Shown here: piece by piece, positions 1 through 7,864 of the stretch
How positions within the stretch are numbered: the stretch's first letter is position 1
Layout: the number at the start of each line of letters is the position of its first letter
Assembly: GCA_900551985.1 (NCBI GenBank)
Contig: URYG01000009.1
Span: forward strand, 1-33,283
Reading direction: 5' to 3'
From: an uncultured Prevotella sp.
GTDB taxonomy: Bacteria > Bacteroidota > Bacteroidia > Bacteroidales > Bacteroidaceae
DNA length: 33,283 bases
Program-made: the position numbers and the translations under genes
The notes under the pieces: generated by a model
Databases searched by the model: none
The model's input: only the letters and a program-made list of their open reading frames with translations
What the model was told of the DNA's origin: nothing

Positions 1-184
1 AATTTGAGAGATATTGCTTATTTTTGCACCCGAATTCAATGTTGTAGCCGATGGTAACAGGAGTGTCCATCTTCTCCAACTGGAGCAGGTTGACTACCTG
101 GTAGGTTTTCTCGGCTGGTATATGGTCGATTACGGTACCGTTCTCGATAGCCGCAACCACTAATTGACTTTTATTGTTTCCCAT
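1..184 (-). CDS. pyrI: Aspartate carbamoyltransferase regulatory subunit, N-terminal part (cut by window edge)
   Basis: Regulatory chain of aspartate transcarbamoylase, which binds nucleotide effectors and zinc and assembles with the PyrB catalytic trimers in the cytoplasm. The visible 61 codons begin MGNNKSQLVVAAIENGTVID and continue with HIPAEKTYQVV, LLQLEKMD and TIGYNIE, a clear match to the PyrI N-terminal allosteric domain. It follows pyrB in the same direction, as expected for pyrBI. The remaining part, including the zinc-binding C-terminal domain, lies outside the window. Oddity: after about residue 50 the reading is FGCKNKQYLSN, whereas the family continues with a lysine- and glycine-rich stretch of the SKxLGxKGIIK type. 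The gene may therefore be broken near position 36, or the first bases may be misjoined. Identity is sure for residues 1-49; the state of the gene is uncertain. Confidence 0.85.
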   Translation of the reverse strand, partial: MGNNKSQLVVAAIENGTVIDHIPAEKTYQVVNLLQLEKMDTPVTIGYNIEFGCKNKQYLSN

Positions 185-217
185 AATTAAACACTAAACA
201 TTAAATACTAAACATTA
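185..217 (-). repeat. Degenerate 7-bp tandem repeat (TARTRTT) filling the pyrB-pyrI gap
   Basis: Read on the minus strand, the stop codon of pyrB opens four consecutive heptamers: TAATGTT, TAGTATT, TAATGTT, TAGTGTT. A partial TAATT then abuts the ATG of pyrI. The whole gap is repeat. There is no Shine-Dalgarno sequence, so this A/T-rich tract is the translation initiation region of pyrI. Confidence 0.85.
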
Positions 218-1162
218 CTCAATGATGGTCTTGTCATTCTTCACGTCCTCCAGTGTGATACCGAGGCAGTGGCAGAAGATAGCCTCACGGGCATAGAGAC
301 CATTCTGAGCCTGCTGGATGTAGTATGCATGTGGGTCATCATCTACATCGTATGCAATCTCGTTGACACGTGGCAGCGGGTGCATGATCTTCATGTTCTC
401 CTTCGCCTTGCAGAGCATGTCGCGCTTCAGGATATACACGTTCTTCACACGCTCGTACTCCATCAGGTCGCTGAAACGCTCCTTCTGTACACGGGTCATA
501 TAGAGAATGTCGGCGCCGGCAATCACATCCTCGTTGAAATCCTCGTGCTCCACGTACTTGATGTTGTGCTCCTTGCAGTAGAGTTTGTACTCCTCCGGCA
601 TGGCAAGCTCCTTAGGTGCGATGAAGTGGAAGGTAGGATTGAAGTGGCGCATAGCGGTGATAAGTGAGTGAACGGTGCGGCCATACTTGAGGTCACCCAC
701 AAGATAAATGTTCAAGTTCTCCAGAGTGCCCTGGGTCTTGAAGATAGAATAGAGGTCGAGCAAGCACTGAGATGGATGCATGTGGGCACCATCACCGGCA
801 TTGACGATAGGCACTGGAGCTACCTCGCTAGCGTACTGAGCTGCACCCTCGATGAAGTGGCGCATGGTGATGACGTCGGCGTAGTTGCTCACCATCAGAA
901 TAGTGTCCTTCAGCGTTTCGCCCTTGGTAGTGCTGGATGTCTTGGCATCAGAGAAGCCGATGACACGTGCGCCAAGGCGATTGGCAGCTGTCTGGAAACT
1001 GAGTTGGGTACGAGTAGATGGTTCGAAGAAAAGGGTCGCTACGACCTTTCCCTTCAACAACTCCCTGTTGGGATGCTTTTCAAACTCTTGCGCCATTTCG
1101 AGGAGGTACATGATTTTCTCCTTCGAGAGGTCGGCAATCGTCACAAAATTATGTTTTTCCAT
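215..1162 (-). CDS. pyrB: Aspartate carbamoyltransferase catalytic subunit
   Basis: Catalyses the first committed step of pyrimidine synthesis: carbamoyl phosphate plus L-aspartate gives N-carbamoyl-aspartate. The carbamoyl-phosphate signature FFEPSTRTQLSFQTA lies near residues 46-60, and HPLPRVNEIAYDVD near the C-terminus is the family's second substrate motif. The length of 315 residues is standard. I start at the ATG at 1160-1162 (MEKHNFVTIADLS), where family similarity begins. A longer in-frame reading from 1198 would run upstream of the predicted promoter box at 1196-1203, so I reject it. pyrI follows after a gap made of tandem repeats, indicating a pyrBI operon with a holoenzyme regulated by nucleotides. 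Confidence 0.96.
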   Translation of the reverse strand: MEKHNFVTIADLSKEKIMYLLEMAQEFEKHPNRELLKGKVVATLFFEPSTRTQLSFQTAANRLGARVIGFSDAKTSSTTKGETLKDTILMVSNYADVITMRHFIEGAAQYASEVAPVPIVNAGDGAHMHPSQCLLDLYSIFKTQGTLENLNIYLVGDLKYGRTVHSLITAMRHFNPTFHFIAPKELAMPEEYKLYCKEHNIKYVEHEDFNEDVIAGADILYMTRVQKERFSDLMEYERVKNVYILKRDMLCKAKENMKIMHPLPRVNEIAYDVDDDPHAYYIQQAQNGLYAREAIFCHCLGITLEDVKNDKTIIE

Positions 1163-1195
1163 ACGAATTTTGATTGAATGTTCTGAAATCGCCCC

Positions 1196-1203
1196 CAAAG
1201 TTA
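1196..1203 (-). promoter_or_regulatory. Predicted -7 box of the pyrBI promoter
   Basis: The minus strand reads TAACTTTG, matching the Bacteroidota TAnnTTTG element, about 33 bases before the chosen pyrB start. No clear TTG was seen at the -33 position. It is divergent from the promoter at 1247-1254. Confidence 0.55.
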
Positions 1204-1246
1204 CACATAATTTCTGATTTATGTGCGAGATTTCGAAACTTTTTAG

Positions 1247-1254
1247 TAATTTTG
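1247..1254 (+). promoter_or_regulatory. Predicted -7 box upstream of the penicillin-binding protein gene
   Basis: TAATTTTG followed by CAC matches TAnnTTTG. Transcription would begin near 1261, only about 18 bases before the chosen start codon at 1279. This excludes the longer in-frame start at 1174. No convincing -33 TTG was seen. Confidence 0.55.
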
Positions 1255-1278
1255 CACAAAATAAATGAAAAAATAGAG

Positions 1279-3609
1279 ATGAGAAAACATTTTATCTATA
1301 CATTATGGGGCATTTTTGCCACCTTTATCGTGTCGGCTATGCTTGCCTTCTTTGCCATCTGGAACGGATGGATCGGTTACATGCCGGACATCGAGGATCT
1401 GCAGAATCCTATCAGCAGATTCGCCACTCAGGTGTATTCGTCTGATGGAAAGGTGCTGGGTACATGGAACCTGAACAAGGAGAACCGTATCGTGATACCT
1501 TATAAGAAGATGTCACCTTATTTAATAAAGGCACTCGTTGCCACGGAGGATGAACGATTCTATGAGCATTCGGGCATCGACTTCCGTGCGCTCGGTCGTG
1601 CCATCGTGAAACGTGGACTCCTGGGACAGACCAATGCCGGAGGTGGATCTACCATCACCCAGCAGCTTGCCAAGCAGCTCTATTCCGAAAAGGCATCGAG
1701 TACCCTGGAGCGACTGCTGCAGAAACCGATAGAGTGGGTCATCGCCATCAAGCTGGAGCGATACTATACCAAGCAGGAAATCCTGGCGCTCTATCTCAAC
1801 TACTTCGACTTCCTGCACAATGCCGTGGGTATCAAGACGGCAGCGAATACCTATTTTAATAAGGAACCGAAGGATCTTACCCTCACCGAGGCGGCTACGC
1901 TCATCGGTCTCTGCAAGAACCCTTCGCTCTTCAACCCTGTGCGCTATCCGGAACGTGCCCGCGACAGAAGAAACGTGGTGCTCTCGCAGATGGTGAAGGC
2001 GGGCTATCTGGATCATGCTGAATACAGCCAGTATTCGGCAGAACCGCTTACGCTCAACTTCCACCGTACCGACCATAAGGATGGTTCGGCTACCTACCTG
2101 CGCGAATATCTGCGCAAGTATCTGATGGCTACCCGTCCGGAAAAAAAGGATTATGCTTCCTGGAACTACGCACAGTTTGTTACCGATTCCATCCTCTGGA
2201 ATACCGATCCTCTGTATGGATGGTGCAACAAGAATTTCAAGAAGGATGGTTCTCCATATAATGTATATAGTGATGGATTGAAGGTGTTTACCACCGTGGA
2301 CAGCCGTATGCAGCGATATGCCGAAGAGGCTGTATATCAGCACGTGGCGCGCTATCTGCAGCCAGCCTTCAGCAAGGAGATTTCCCGCAAGCCAAGTTCG
2401 CCATACAGCGACAAGCTGACCCCTAAGCAGATCAAGGCTATCCTGAACCGCAGCGTTACCCAGTGTGAGCGCTACCGACAGATGAAGGAAGCGGGATGCT
2501 CGGCAGAGGAGATTCATGATACCTTCCGCAAGAAGATTCCGATGACCGTGTTTACCTATCATGGCGACATTGATACGCTGATGAGTCCGCTCGATTCCAT
2601 CCGCTATTACAAGACCTTCCTGCGCAGCGGATTCATGAGTATGGATCCTAAGACGGGTGCCGTGAAGGCATACGTGGGTGGACTGGACTATACCCACTTC
2701 ATGTATGATATGGTAAGCCTGGGAAGAAGACAGGTGGGTTCTACCATCAAGCCGTTCCTCTACAGTCTGGCGATGGAAAACGGATTCTCCCCTTGCGATA
2801 TGGCTCCTAACCGTCAGCAGACCTATATGGTGGCAGGCAGACCGTGGACACCGCGCAATGCCAACCATTCGAGATACGGACAGATGGTTCCGCTGAGTTG
2901 GGGATTGGCGCAGAGTAACAACTGGATCAGTGCCTATCTGATGAGCAAGCTGAACCCATCGCAGTTTGTCCAACTGCTGCATGACTATGGTATCAACAAC
3001 CCTGATATTCACGCCTCTCTGAGCTTGTGTCTCGGTCCGTGCGAGGTGAGCGTGAGCGAGATGGTAAGTGCCTATACAGCCTTTGCCAACCATGGTATCC
3101 GTACGGCTCCGATGTTTGTGAGCCGCATCGAGGATAACGAGGGTAACACCATTGCCACCTTCCAGCCGCGAATGAACGAGGTGATCAGTGCCGACAATGC
3201 CATGAAGATGCTCACCATGATGATGGGCGTAGTGGATAATGGTACGGCAGGAAGACTGCGCTACCGCTATAAGCTGGAGGGACAGATTGGCGCCAAGACG
3301 GGTACCACCAATAACAACAGTGATGGATGGTTTATCGGCTTTACTCCGCAGCTGGTAAGTGGCTGCTGGGTAGGCGGTGAGGAGCGCGATATCCACTTCG
3401 ATTCCATGAATATGGGTCAGGGTGCTACCATGGCGCTTCCTATCTGGGCGATATTCATGAAGAAGGTGTATGCCGATGCCTCGCTGGGCTACAGTCCGGA
3501 GGTGAAGTTTGATATCCCTGCCGATTACAACCCATGCTATCATGTGGGTGGCAGTGGCGAGCAGGATGATTTCGAACAGGTGGACGCCATCGACGAAGTA
3601 TTCGAATGA
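1279..3609 (+). CDS. Class A (bifunctional) penicillin-binding protein
   Basis: Peptidoglycan synthase of the PBP1A/MrcA type that polymerises glycan strands (transglycosylase) and cross-links peptides (transpeptidase) in the periplasm. One N-terminal membrane anchor spans about residues 5-28. The GT51 domain follows, with ATEDERFYEH near residues 88-97 carrying the catalytic Glu, then GGSTITQQLAKQL. The transpeptidase motifs are all present: SxxK as STIKPF (Ser488, Lys491), SNN (from Ser546) and KTGT (from Lys673). At 776 residues it is a full-length protein. I choose the ATG at 1279 because the membrane anchor follows directly and the predicted promoter lies just upstream. It is divergent from pyrBI and closed by a strong terminator. 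Confidence 0.95.
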   Translation: MRKHFIYTLWGIFATFIVSAMLAFFAIWNGWIGYMPDIEDLQNPISRFATQVYSSDGKVLGTWNLNKENRIVIPYKKMSPYLIKALVATEDERFYEHSGIDFRALGRAIVKRGLLGQTNAGGGSTITQQLAKQLYSEKASSTLERLLQKPIEWVIAIKLERYYTKQEILALYLNYFDFLHNAVGIKTAANTYFNKEPKDLTLTEAATLIGLCKNPSLFNPVRYPERARDRRNVVLSQMVKAGYLDHAEYSQYSAEPLTLNFHRTDHKDGSATYLREYLRKYLMATRPEKKDYASWNYAQFVTDSILWNTDPLYGWCNKNFKKDGSPYNVYSDGLKVFTTVDSRMQRYAEEAVYQHVARYLQPAFSKEISRKPSSPYSDKLTPKQIKAILNRSVTQCERYRQMKEAGCSAEEIHDTFRKKIPMTVFTYHGDIDTLMSPLDSIRYYKTFLRSGFMSMDPKTGAVKAYVGGLDYTHFMYDMVSLGRRQVGSTIKPFLYSLAMENGFSPCDMAPNRQQTYMVAGRPWTPRNANHSRYGQMVPLSWGLAQSNNWISAYLMSKLNPSQFVQLLHDYGINNPDIHASLSLCLGPCEVSVSEMVSAYTAFANHGIRTAPMFVSRIEDNEGNTIATFQPRMNEVISADNAMKMLTMMMGVVDNGTAGRLRYRYKLEGQIGAKTGTTNNNSDGWFIGFTPQLVSGCWVGGEERDIHFDSMNMGQGATMALPIWAIFMKKVYADASLGYSPEVKFDIPADYNPCYHVGGSGEQDDFEQVDAIDEVFE

Positions 3610-3646
3610 TGCGCAGAGGTATTTCTGAAGACTATATAAAAAGGCT

Positions 3647-3704
3647 ATCCGCCATTTTTGCACTCATTTCTTTTAAATAGTGCAAAAATGGCGGATGTTT
3701 TTTG
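3647..3704 (+). terminator. Rho-independent terminator after the penicillin-binding protein gene
   Basis: A perfect 18-bp inverted repeat (3647-3664 with 3679-3696) encloses a 14-base loop and is followed by GTTTTTTG. The T-run overlaps the predicted -33 TTG of the pheT promoter. Confidence 0.9.
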
Positions 3705-3732
3705 CTTATCTCCATTATTTTTTGTATTTTTG
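3702..3732 (+). promoter_or_regulatory. Predicted pheT promoter
   Basis: TTG at 3702-3704, a spacer of 20 bases, then TATTTTTG at 3725-3732 followed by CAAAG. This matches the Bacteroidota consensus. The leader to the pheT ATG is about 85 bases. Confidence 0.7.
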
Positions 3733-3823
3733 CAAAGTTTTAGGGCTCTTGTAACACAAATGCGTGATGACGAGGAGGTTCCCAAACACTTGATAAAGAG
3801 AAAATAATAAAAAAAACATTATA

Positions 3824-6292
3824 ATGAACGTTTCATACAAATGGCTTAAAGAATACGTCGATTTCGACCTGACACCACAGGAGACAGCTGATGTGCTGAC
3901 CTCTTGCGGACTCGAAGTGGACGCTTTGGAGGAAGTACAGTCTATCAAGGGTGGACTGAAAGGTCTTTACGTAGGTAAAGTGTTGACATGCGAGGCGCAT
4001 CCTAACAGTGATCACCTCCACGTAACAACCGTTGACCTGGGCAAGGGTGAGCCACAGCAGATTGTCTGCGGTGCGCCTAACGTGGCTGCCGGTCAGAAGG
4101 TAATCGTTGCCGACCTGGGCTGCGTGCTCTACGACGGCGACCAGAGTTTTACCATCAAGAAGAGTAAGCTCCGTGGTGTGGAGAGCTTGGGTATGATCTG
4201 CGCAGAGGATGAGATTGGTGTGGGAACTTCTCACGACGGTATCATCGTGCTCCCAGAGGATGCACCTGTTGGTCAGCCTGCTGCTGAGTACTATCACCTG
4301 GAGAGCGACTGGCTCATCGAGATTGATATCACTGCCAACCGTGCCGATGCACTCGGTCACTGGGGTGTGGCTCGCGACCTCTATGCCTGGTTGAAGCAGA
4401 ATGGTTATGAGACCAGCCTGCATCGCCCATCTTGCGATGAATTCGTAGTAGATAACGAGGATCTTCCTATTGATGTAGAGATTGAGAACACCGAGGCTTG
4501 CAAGCGCTATGCCTGCGTAAGCATCACCGACTGCGAGGTGAAGGAGAGTCCAAAGTGGTTGCAGGACAAGCTGAACATCATCGGCTTGCGTCCAATCAAC
4601 AATATCGTGGATATCACCAACTACATCATGATGGCATACGGTCAGCCATTGCACTGCTTCGATGCCGACATGGTTACCGGTCATAAGATTGTAGTCCGCA
4701 CCCAGCCAGAGGGTACCAAGTTCATTACTCTCGATGGCGAGGAGCACACCCTGGGTGAGCACGACCTGAGCATCTGCAATGCTGAGGAGCCAATGTGTAT
4801 CGCCGGTATCTTCGGCGGTAAGGGTTCAGGTACTTACGAGACCACCAGGAGCGTGGTTCTGGAGAGTGCTTACTTCCACCCAACATGGATTCGCAAGAGC
4901 GCTCGCCGTCATGGTTTGAGCACAGATGCCAGCTACCGTTTTGAGCGTGGCGTAGATCCAAACGGACAGATTTATGCATTGAAGCAGGCAGCTATCCTCT
5001 GCAAGCAGTTGGCTGGCGGCAAGATTTCCATGCAGATCAAGGATGTATATCCAGAGCCAATCCAGGATTTCCCAGTTCGCCTGAACTATGAATATGCTCA
5101 CCGCCTCATCGGTAAGGAGATTGGTGCTGAGACCATCAAGAGCATCGCCACATCTCTGGAGATGAAGATCGTGAAGGAGGATGCTGAGGGCATCGACCTG
5201 CTGGTTCCTGCTTATCGCGTGGATGTTCAGCGTCCTTGTGATGTAGTAGAGGATATCCTCCGTATCTACGGATATAATAATGTGGAGATTCCGACCCAGT
5301 TGAAGAGTTCTTTGACTGTTCAGGGCGATGAGGACAAGGCTTATCACAGCCAGAACCTCGTGGCAGAGCAGTTGGTTGGCGAGGGCTTCATGGAGATTCT
5401 CAACAACTCTCTGACCAAGACCAGCTACTATACCGACTTGGAGCTGAACAAGTATCCAATGGAGAACGTAGTGAAGGTGATGAACCCATTGAGTGCTGAT
5501 CTCGGCGTAATGCGTCAGACCATGCTCTTCGGCGGTTTGGAGAGCGTAGCCCGCAACATCAACCACAAGAGCCAGAACCTGAAGTTCTTCGAGGTGGGTA
5601 ACACCTATATATATAATAAGGAGAAGTGGAGCGAGGAGAGTCCTATCAAGGCTTACTCTCAGGAGGCTCACATGTCACTCTTCATCACCGGTAAGCGAGT
5701 AGAGGGCAGTTGGGCTCACGCAGATGAGCAGAGCAGCATCTACGAGTTGAAGGCAGTGGTAGAGAATATCCTCCGCCGTGTGGGTATGCCACAGAACAAC
5801 CTGGTTATCAAGCACAGCGACAACAACATCTTTGCCAAGGGTGTGAATTACGAGACCCGTGCCGGCAAGGTATTGGTAGAGATGGGTATTCTGAGCAACA
5901 AGCTGAAGAAGGCATTCGATATCGACCAGGATGTATTCTATGCTGACGTTCACTGGGACAACCTGGTGAAGACCGTGAAGAAGGTGAACCTTACTTACAC
6001 AGATATCAGCAAGTATCCATCCGTGAGCCGCGACCTTGCACTGCTCGTAGACAAGAACGTAGAGTTTGCACAGATTGAGCAGATTGCCCGTCAGACCGAG
6101 AAGAAGCTGCTGAAGAGCGTGGTACTCTTCGACGTATATGAGGGTAAGAACCTGCCAGAGGGCAAGAAGAGCTATGCCGTGAACTTCATCCTGCAGGATG
6201 AGGAGAAGACATTGAATGACAAGCAGATTGATGCTATCATGAAGAAGCTCATCGCCAACCTCACAGGCAAGCTCAATGCAGAGTTAAGATAA
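3824..6292 (+). CDS. pheT: Phenylalanyl-tRNA synthetase beta subunit
   Basis: Beta chain of the alpha2-beta2 PheRS that charges tRNA-Phe in the cytoplasm. It carries the EMAP-like tRNA-binding domain (about residues 40-155, with HPNSDHLHV and VCGAPNV), the B3/B4 editing domain, the B5 domain (about 400-480) and the C-terminal FDX-ACB anticodon-binding domain (about 725-820, with SKYPSVSRDLALLVD). The start MNVSYKWLKEYVDF is canonical, and 822 residues is normal for Bacteroidota. pheS is not adjacent, as is common in this phylum. The yebC-type gene starts 42 bases after the stop with no terminator between, so the two are probably cotranscribed. Confidence 0.97.
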   Translation: MNVSYKWLKEYVDFDLTPQETADVLTSCGLEVDALEEVQSIKGGLKGLYVGKVLTCEAHPNSDHLHVTTVDLGKGEPQQIVCGAPNVAAGQKVIVADLGCVLYDGDQSFTIKKSKLRGVESLGMICAEDEIGVGTSHDGIIVLPEDAPVGQPAAEYYHLESDWLIEIDITANRADALGHWGVARDLYAWLKQNGYETSLHRPSCDEFVVDNEDLPIDVEIENTEACKRYACVSITDCEVKESPKWLQDKLNIIGLRPINNIVDITNYIMMAYGQPLHCFDADMVTGHKIVVRTQPEGTKFITLDGEEHTLGEHDLSICNAEEPMCIAGIFGGKGSGTYETTRSVVLESAYFHPTWIRKSARRHGLSTDASYRFERGVDPNGQIYALKQAAILCKQLAGGKISMQIKDVYPEPIQDFPVRLNYEYAHRLIGKEIGAETIKSIATSLEMKIVKEDAEGIDLLVPAYRVDVQRPCDVVEDILRIYGYNNVEIPTQLKSSLTVQGDEDKAYHSQNLVAEQLVGEGFMEILNNSLTKTSYYTDLELNKYPMENVVKVMNPLSADLGVMRQTMLFGGLESVARNINHKSQNLKFFEVGNTYIYNKEKWSEESPIKAYSQEAHMSLFITGKRVEGSWAHADEQSSIYELKAVVENILRRVGMPQNNLVIKHSDNNIFAKGVNYETRAGKVLVEMGILSNKLKKAFDIDQDVFYADVHWDNLVKTVKKVNLTYTDISKYPSVSRDLALLVDKNVEFAQIEQIARQTEKKLLKSVVLFDVYEGKNLPEGKKSYAVNFILQDEEKTLNDKQIDAIMKKLIANLTGKLNAELR

Positions 6293-6334
6293 TATTATAT
6301 TTAAAAAACGATAAACATTTAAAATTTTATTCCA

Positions 6335-7078
6335 ATGGGAAGAGCATTTGAATATCGTAAAGCTACAAAGCTGAAAAGATGGGGCCACATGGCCAAGACA
6401 TTTACTAAGTTGGGTAAGCAGATTGCTATTGCAGTAAAGGCAGGCGGTCCAGAGCCAGAGAACAACCCAACCTTGCGTGCTATCATCGCTAACTGTAAGC
6501 GTGAGAACATGCCTAAGGACAATATCGCTCGTGCCATCAAGAACGCTTGTGGCAAGGATACCAGCGATTACAAGGAGGTAACATACGAGGGATATGGCCC
6601 TCACGGAGTTGCTGTCTTCGTTGATACTTTGACAGATAACACAACCCGTACAGTTGCTGACGTTCGTTCTATCTTCAACAAGTTCAGCGGTAACTTGGGT
6701 ACAACAGGTTCTTTGTCTTTCCTCTTCGACCACAAGGCTGTGTTCACATTCAAGAAGAAGGAAGGTCTGGATATGGACGAGATGATTCTCGACCTGATCG
6801 ACTACGGCGTAGAGGACGAGTTCGATGAGGATGAGGAGAACAATGAAATCACTATCTACGGTGCTCCTACAAGCTTCGGCGAGATTCAGAAGCACCTGGA
6901 GGCTGAGGGCTTCGAGGTAACTGGTGCTGAGTTCACCTACATTCCTAACGATTTGAAGGAGGTTACTGCTGAGGAGCGCGAAACTATCGACAAGATGGTT
7001 GAGAAGTTGGAGGAGTTTGATGATGTTCAGACTGTTTACACCAACATGAAGCCAGAAATTCCTGCAGACGCAGAATAA
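6335..7078 (+). CDS. YebC/PmpR-type regulator (TACO1 family)
   Basis: Cytoplasmic YebC/TACO1 family protein. Members are described as DNA-binding regulators or as factors that help translation on ribosomes; the role here cannot be told from sequence. The N-terminus MGRAFEYRKATKLKRWGHMAK is a Bacteroidota variant of the canonical start. It is followed by KLGKQIAIAVKAGGPEPENN, ENMPKDNIARAIK and YEGYGPHGVA. The acidic segment DEFDEDEENNEITIYG is also typical. At 247 residues it is full length. It sits between pheT and the small TSCPD gene in one probable operon; this translation context fits a translational role but does not prove it. Confidence 0.93.
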   Translation: MGRAFEYRKATKLKRWGHMAKTFTKLGKQIAIAVKAGGPEPENNPTLRAIIANCKRENMPKDNIARAIKNACGKDTSDYKEVTYEGYGPHGVAVFVDTLTDNTTRTVADVRSIFNKFSGNLGTTGSLSFLFDHKAVFTFKKKEGLDMDEMILDLIDYGVEDEFDEDEENNEITIYGAPTSFGEIQKHLEAEGFEVTGAEFTYIPNDLKEVTAEERETIDKMVEKLEEFDDVQTVYTNMKPEIPADAE

Positions 7079-7083
7079 GCATT

Positions 7084-7362
7084 ATGTTGCAACAAGAGAA
7101 ACAGGATAAGTTGAAGAAAGTAACTTATCAGACTCATGGCACCTGCTCTAAATACATCTGTATCAGTGTTGATGAGGATGGAAAAGTGCAGGATGCCCAG
7201 TTCATCGGCGGTTGCGATGGCAATACCAAGGGCGTTTGTGCCTTGATTCGTGGCATGAAGGCAAAGGAAGTCATCGCCCGACTGAAGGGTATCACTTGTG
7301 GCAATAAGCCTACAAGCTGTCCAGACCAGCTGGCTACAGCCTTGCAGGAAATGGGATATTAA
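7084..7362 (+). CDS. Small TSCPD-domain protein
   Basis: A 92-residue cytoplasmic protein of the TSCPD family (TIGR03905 type), named after a C-terminal motif seen here as PTSCPDQL (residues 76-83). The same domain occurs at the end of B12-dependent ribonucleotide reductases. Six cysteines (21, 26, 44, 52, 72, 79) suggest metal or redox chemistry, but the free-standing protein has no established function that I know of. The start codon lies 5 bases after the yebC-type stop, so the two are almost certainly cotranscribed. A strong terminator follows 6 bases after the stop. Confidence 0.88.
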   Translation: MLQQEKQDKLKKVTYQTHGTCSKYICISVDEDGKVQDAQFIGGCDGNTKGVCALIRGMKAKEVIARLKGITCGNKPTSCPDQLATALQEMGY

Positions 7363-7368
7363 TACAAT

Positions 7369-7406
7369 AAAGAGGGTGTGTCATCAATCCATGACACACC
7401 CTCTTT
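7369..7406. terminator. Bidirectional terminator between the TSCPD gene and the lipoprotein gene
   Basis: A perfect 16-bp inverted repeat (7369-7384 with 7391-7406) has a 6-base loop. The A-rich left side and T-rich right side let it serve both converging genes. The stem ends one base from the lipoprotein stop codon. Confidence 0.9.
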
Positions 7407-7407
7407 T

Positions 7408-7794
7408 CTAATACTTGAAGACATCATCCAGCAAGATTTCCTTCGGATTCTTTGCCGAATAATAAACGAAGCGGAAGGTGAAGTGAGCATCCTTGTAAAC
7501 CTTCAGACCAGGGTTGTTGTCCAAAGCCTCTTTCTGCAGCTTGTGGAGCTTATCCTTGTTGGCATCAATCGCCTTCTTGTTGTCCGCTTTGTTGCGAAGT
7601 GTCATGTAATAAGAGAACACGCGGGTGTTCTTGTCAAATACGGCACTATCTGTTCTGCTGTCGTTTACGTATGGGGTAGGGCAGTATTTCTCTGTGTATT
7701 CCTTAGCCTCACGAACCGCCTTATCTTCCAGACTTTCAGTGCAAGATACGACCAAACTAGCCAAAAATAGGCTATAAATAGCTTTTTTCATCAT
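7408..7794 (-). CDS. Small putative lipoprotein of unknown function
   Basis: About 128 residues. The start MMKKAIYSLFLASLVVSC is a lipoprotein signal peptide with lipobox VVSC (Cys at about residue 18), so the mature protein is probably anchored in the envelope. The rest is charged and hydrophilic (AVREAKEYTEKYCPTPYVND, then KKAIDANKDKLHKLQKEALD) with an aromatic beta-like C-terminal part (AHFTFRFVYYSAK). I do not recognise a family. The start could equally be the second Met (7791). A reading from 7899 would put the signal peptide inside the protein and cross the promoter, so I reject it. It is convergent with the TSCPD gene and divergent from lepA. Confidence 0.8.
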   Translation of the reverse strand: MMKKAIYSLFLASLVVSCTESLEDKAVREAKEYTEKYCPTPYVNDSRTDSAVFDKNTRVFSYYMTLRNKADNKKAIDANKDKLHKLQKEALDNNPGLKVYKDAHFTFRFVYYSAKNPKEILLDDVFKY

Positions 7795-7809
7795 TATTAT
7801 ATAATTTTT

Positions 7810-7841
7810 TTGCAAAGATACGAAAAAAAATACTATCTTTG
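7810..7841 (+). promoter_or_regulatory. Predicted lepA promoter
   Basis: TTG at 7810-7812, 21-base spacer, TATCTTTG at 7834-7841 followed by CAC. Transcription would start near 7848, about 17 bases before the lepA ATG. Confidence 0.75.
7813..7820 (-). promoter_or_regulatory. Predicted -7 box of the lipoprotein gene
   Basis: The minus strand reads TATCTTTG followed by CA. It lies inside the spacer of the divergent lepA promoter, so the two polymerase sites overlap. No clear -33 TTG was found. Confidence 0.55.
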
Positions 7842-7864
7842 CACTCCAAAGAGAGAAAAATTGT

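Noticed and set aside
1522..3663. Long open frame on the minus strand opposite the penicillin-binding protein gene
   Set aside because: The protein is rich in His, Ile and Arg with no recognisable domain, and the plus strand encodes a complete motif-bearing PBP. It is a codon-bias shadow.
3760..3807. Fifteen-codon upstream open frame in the pheT leader
   Set aside because: It has no Phe codons, so a Phe-responsive leader peptide is unlikely; I see no alternative hairpins for attenuation.
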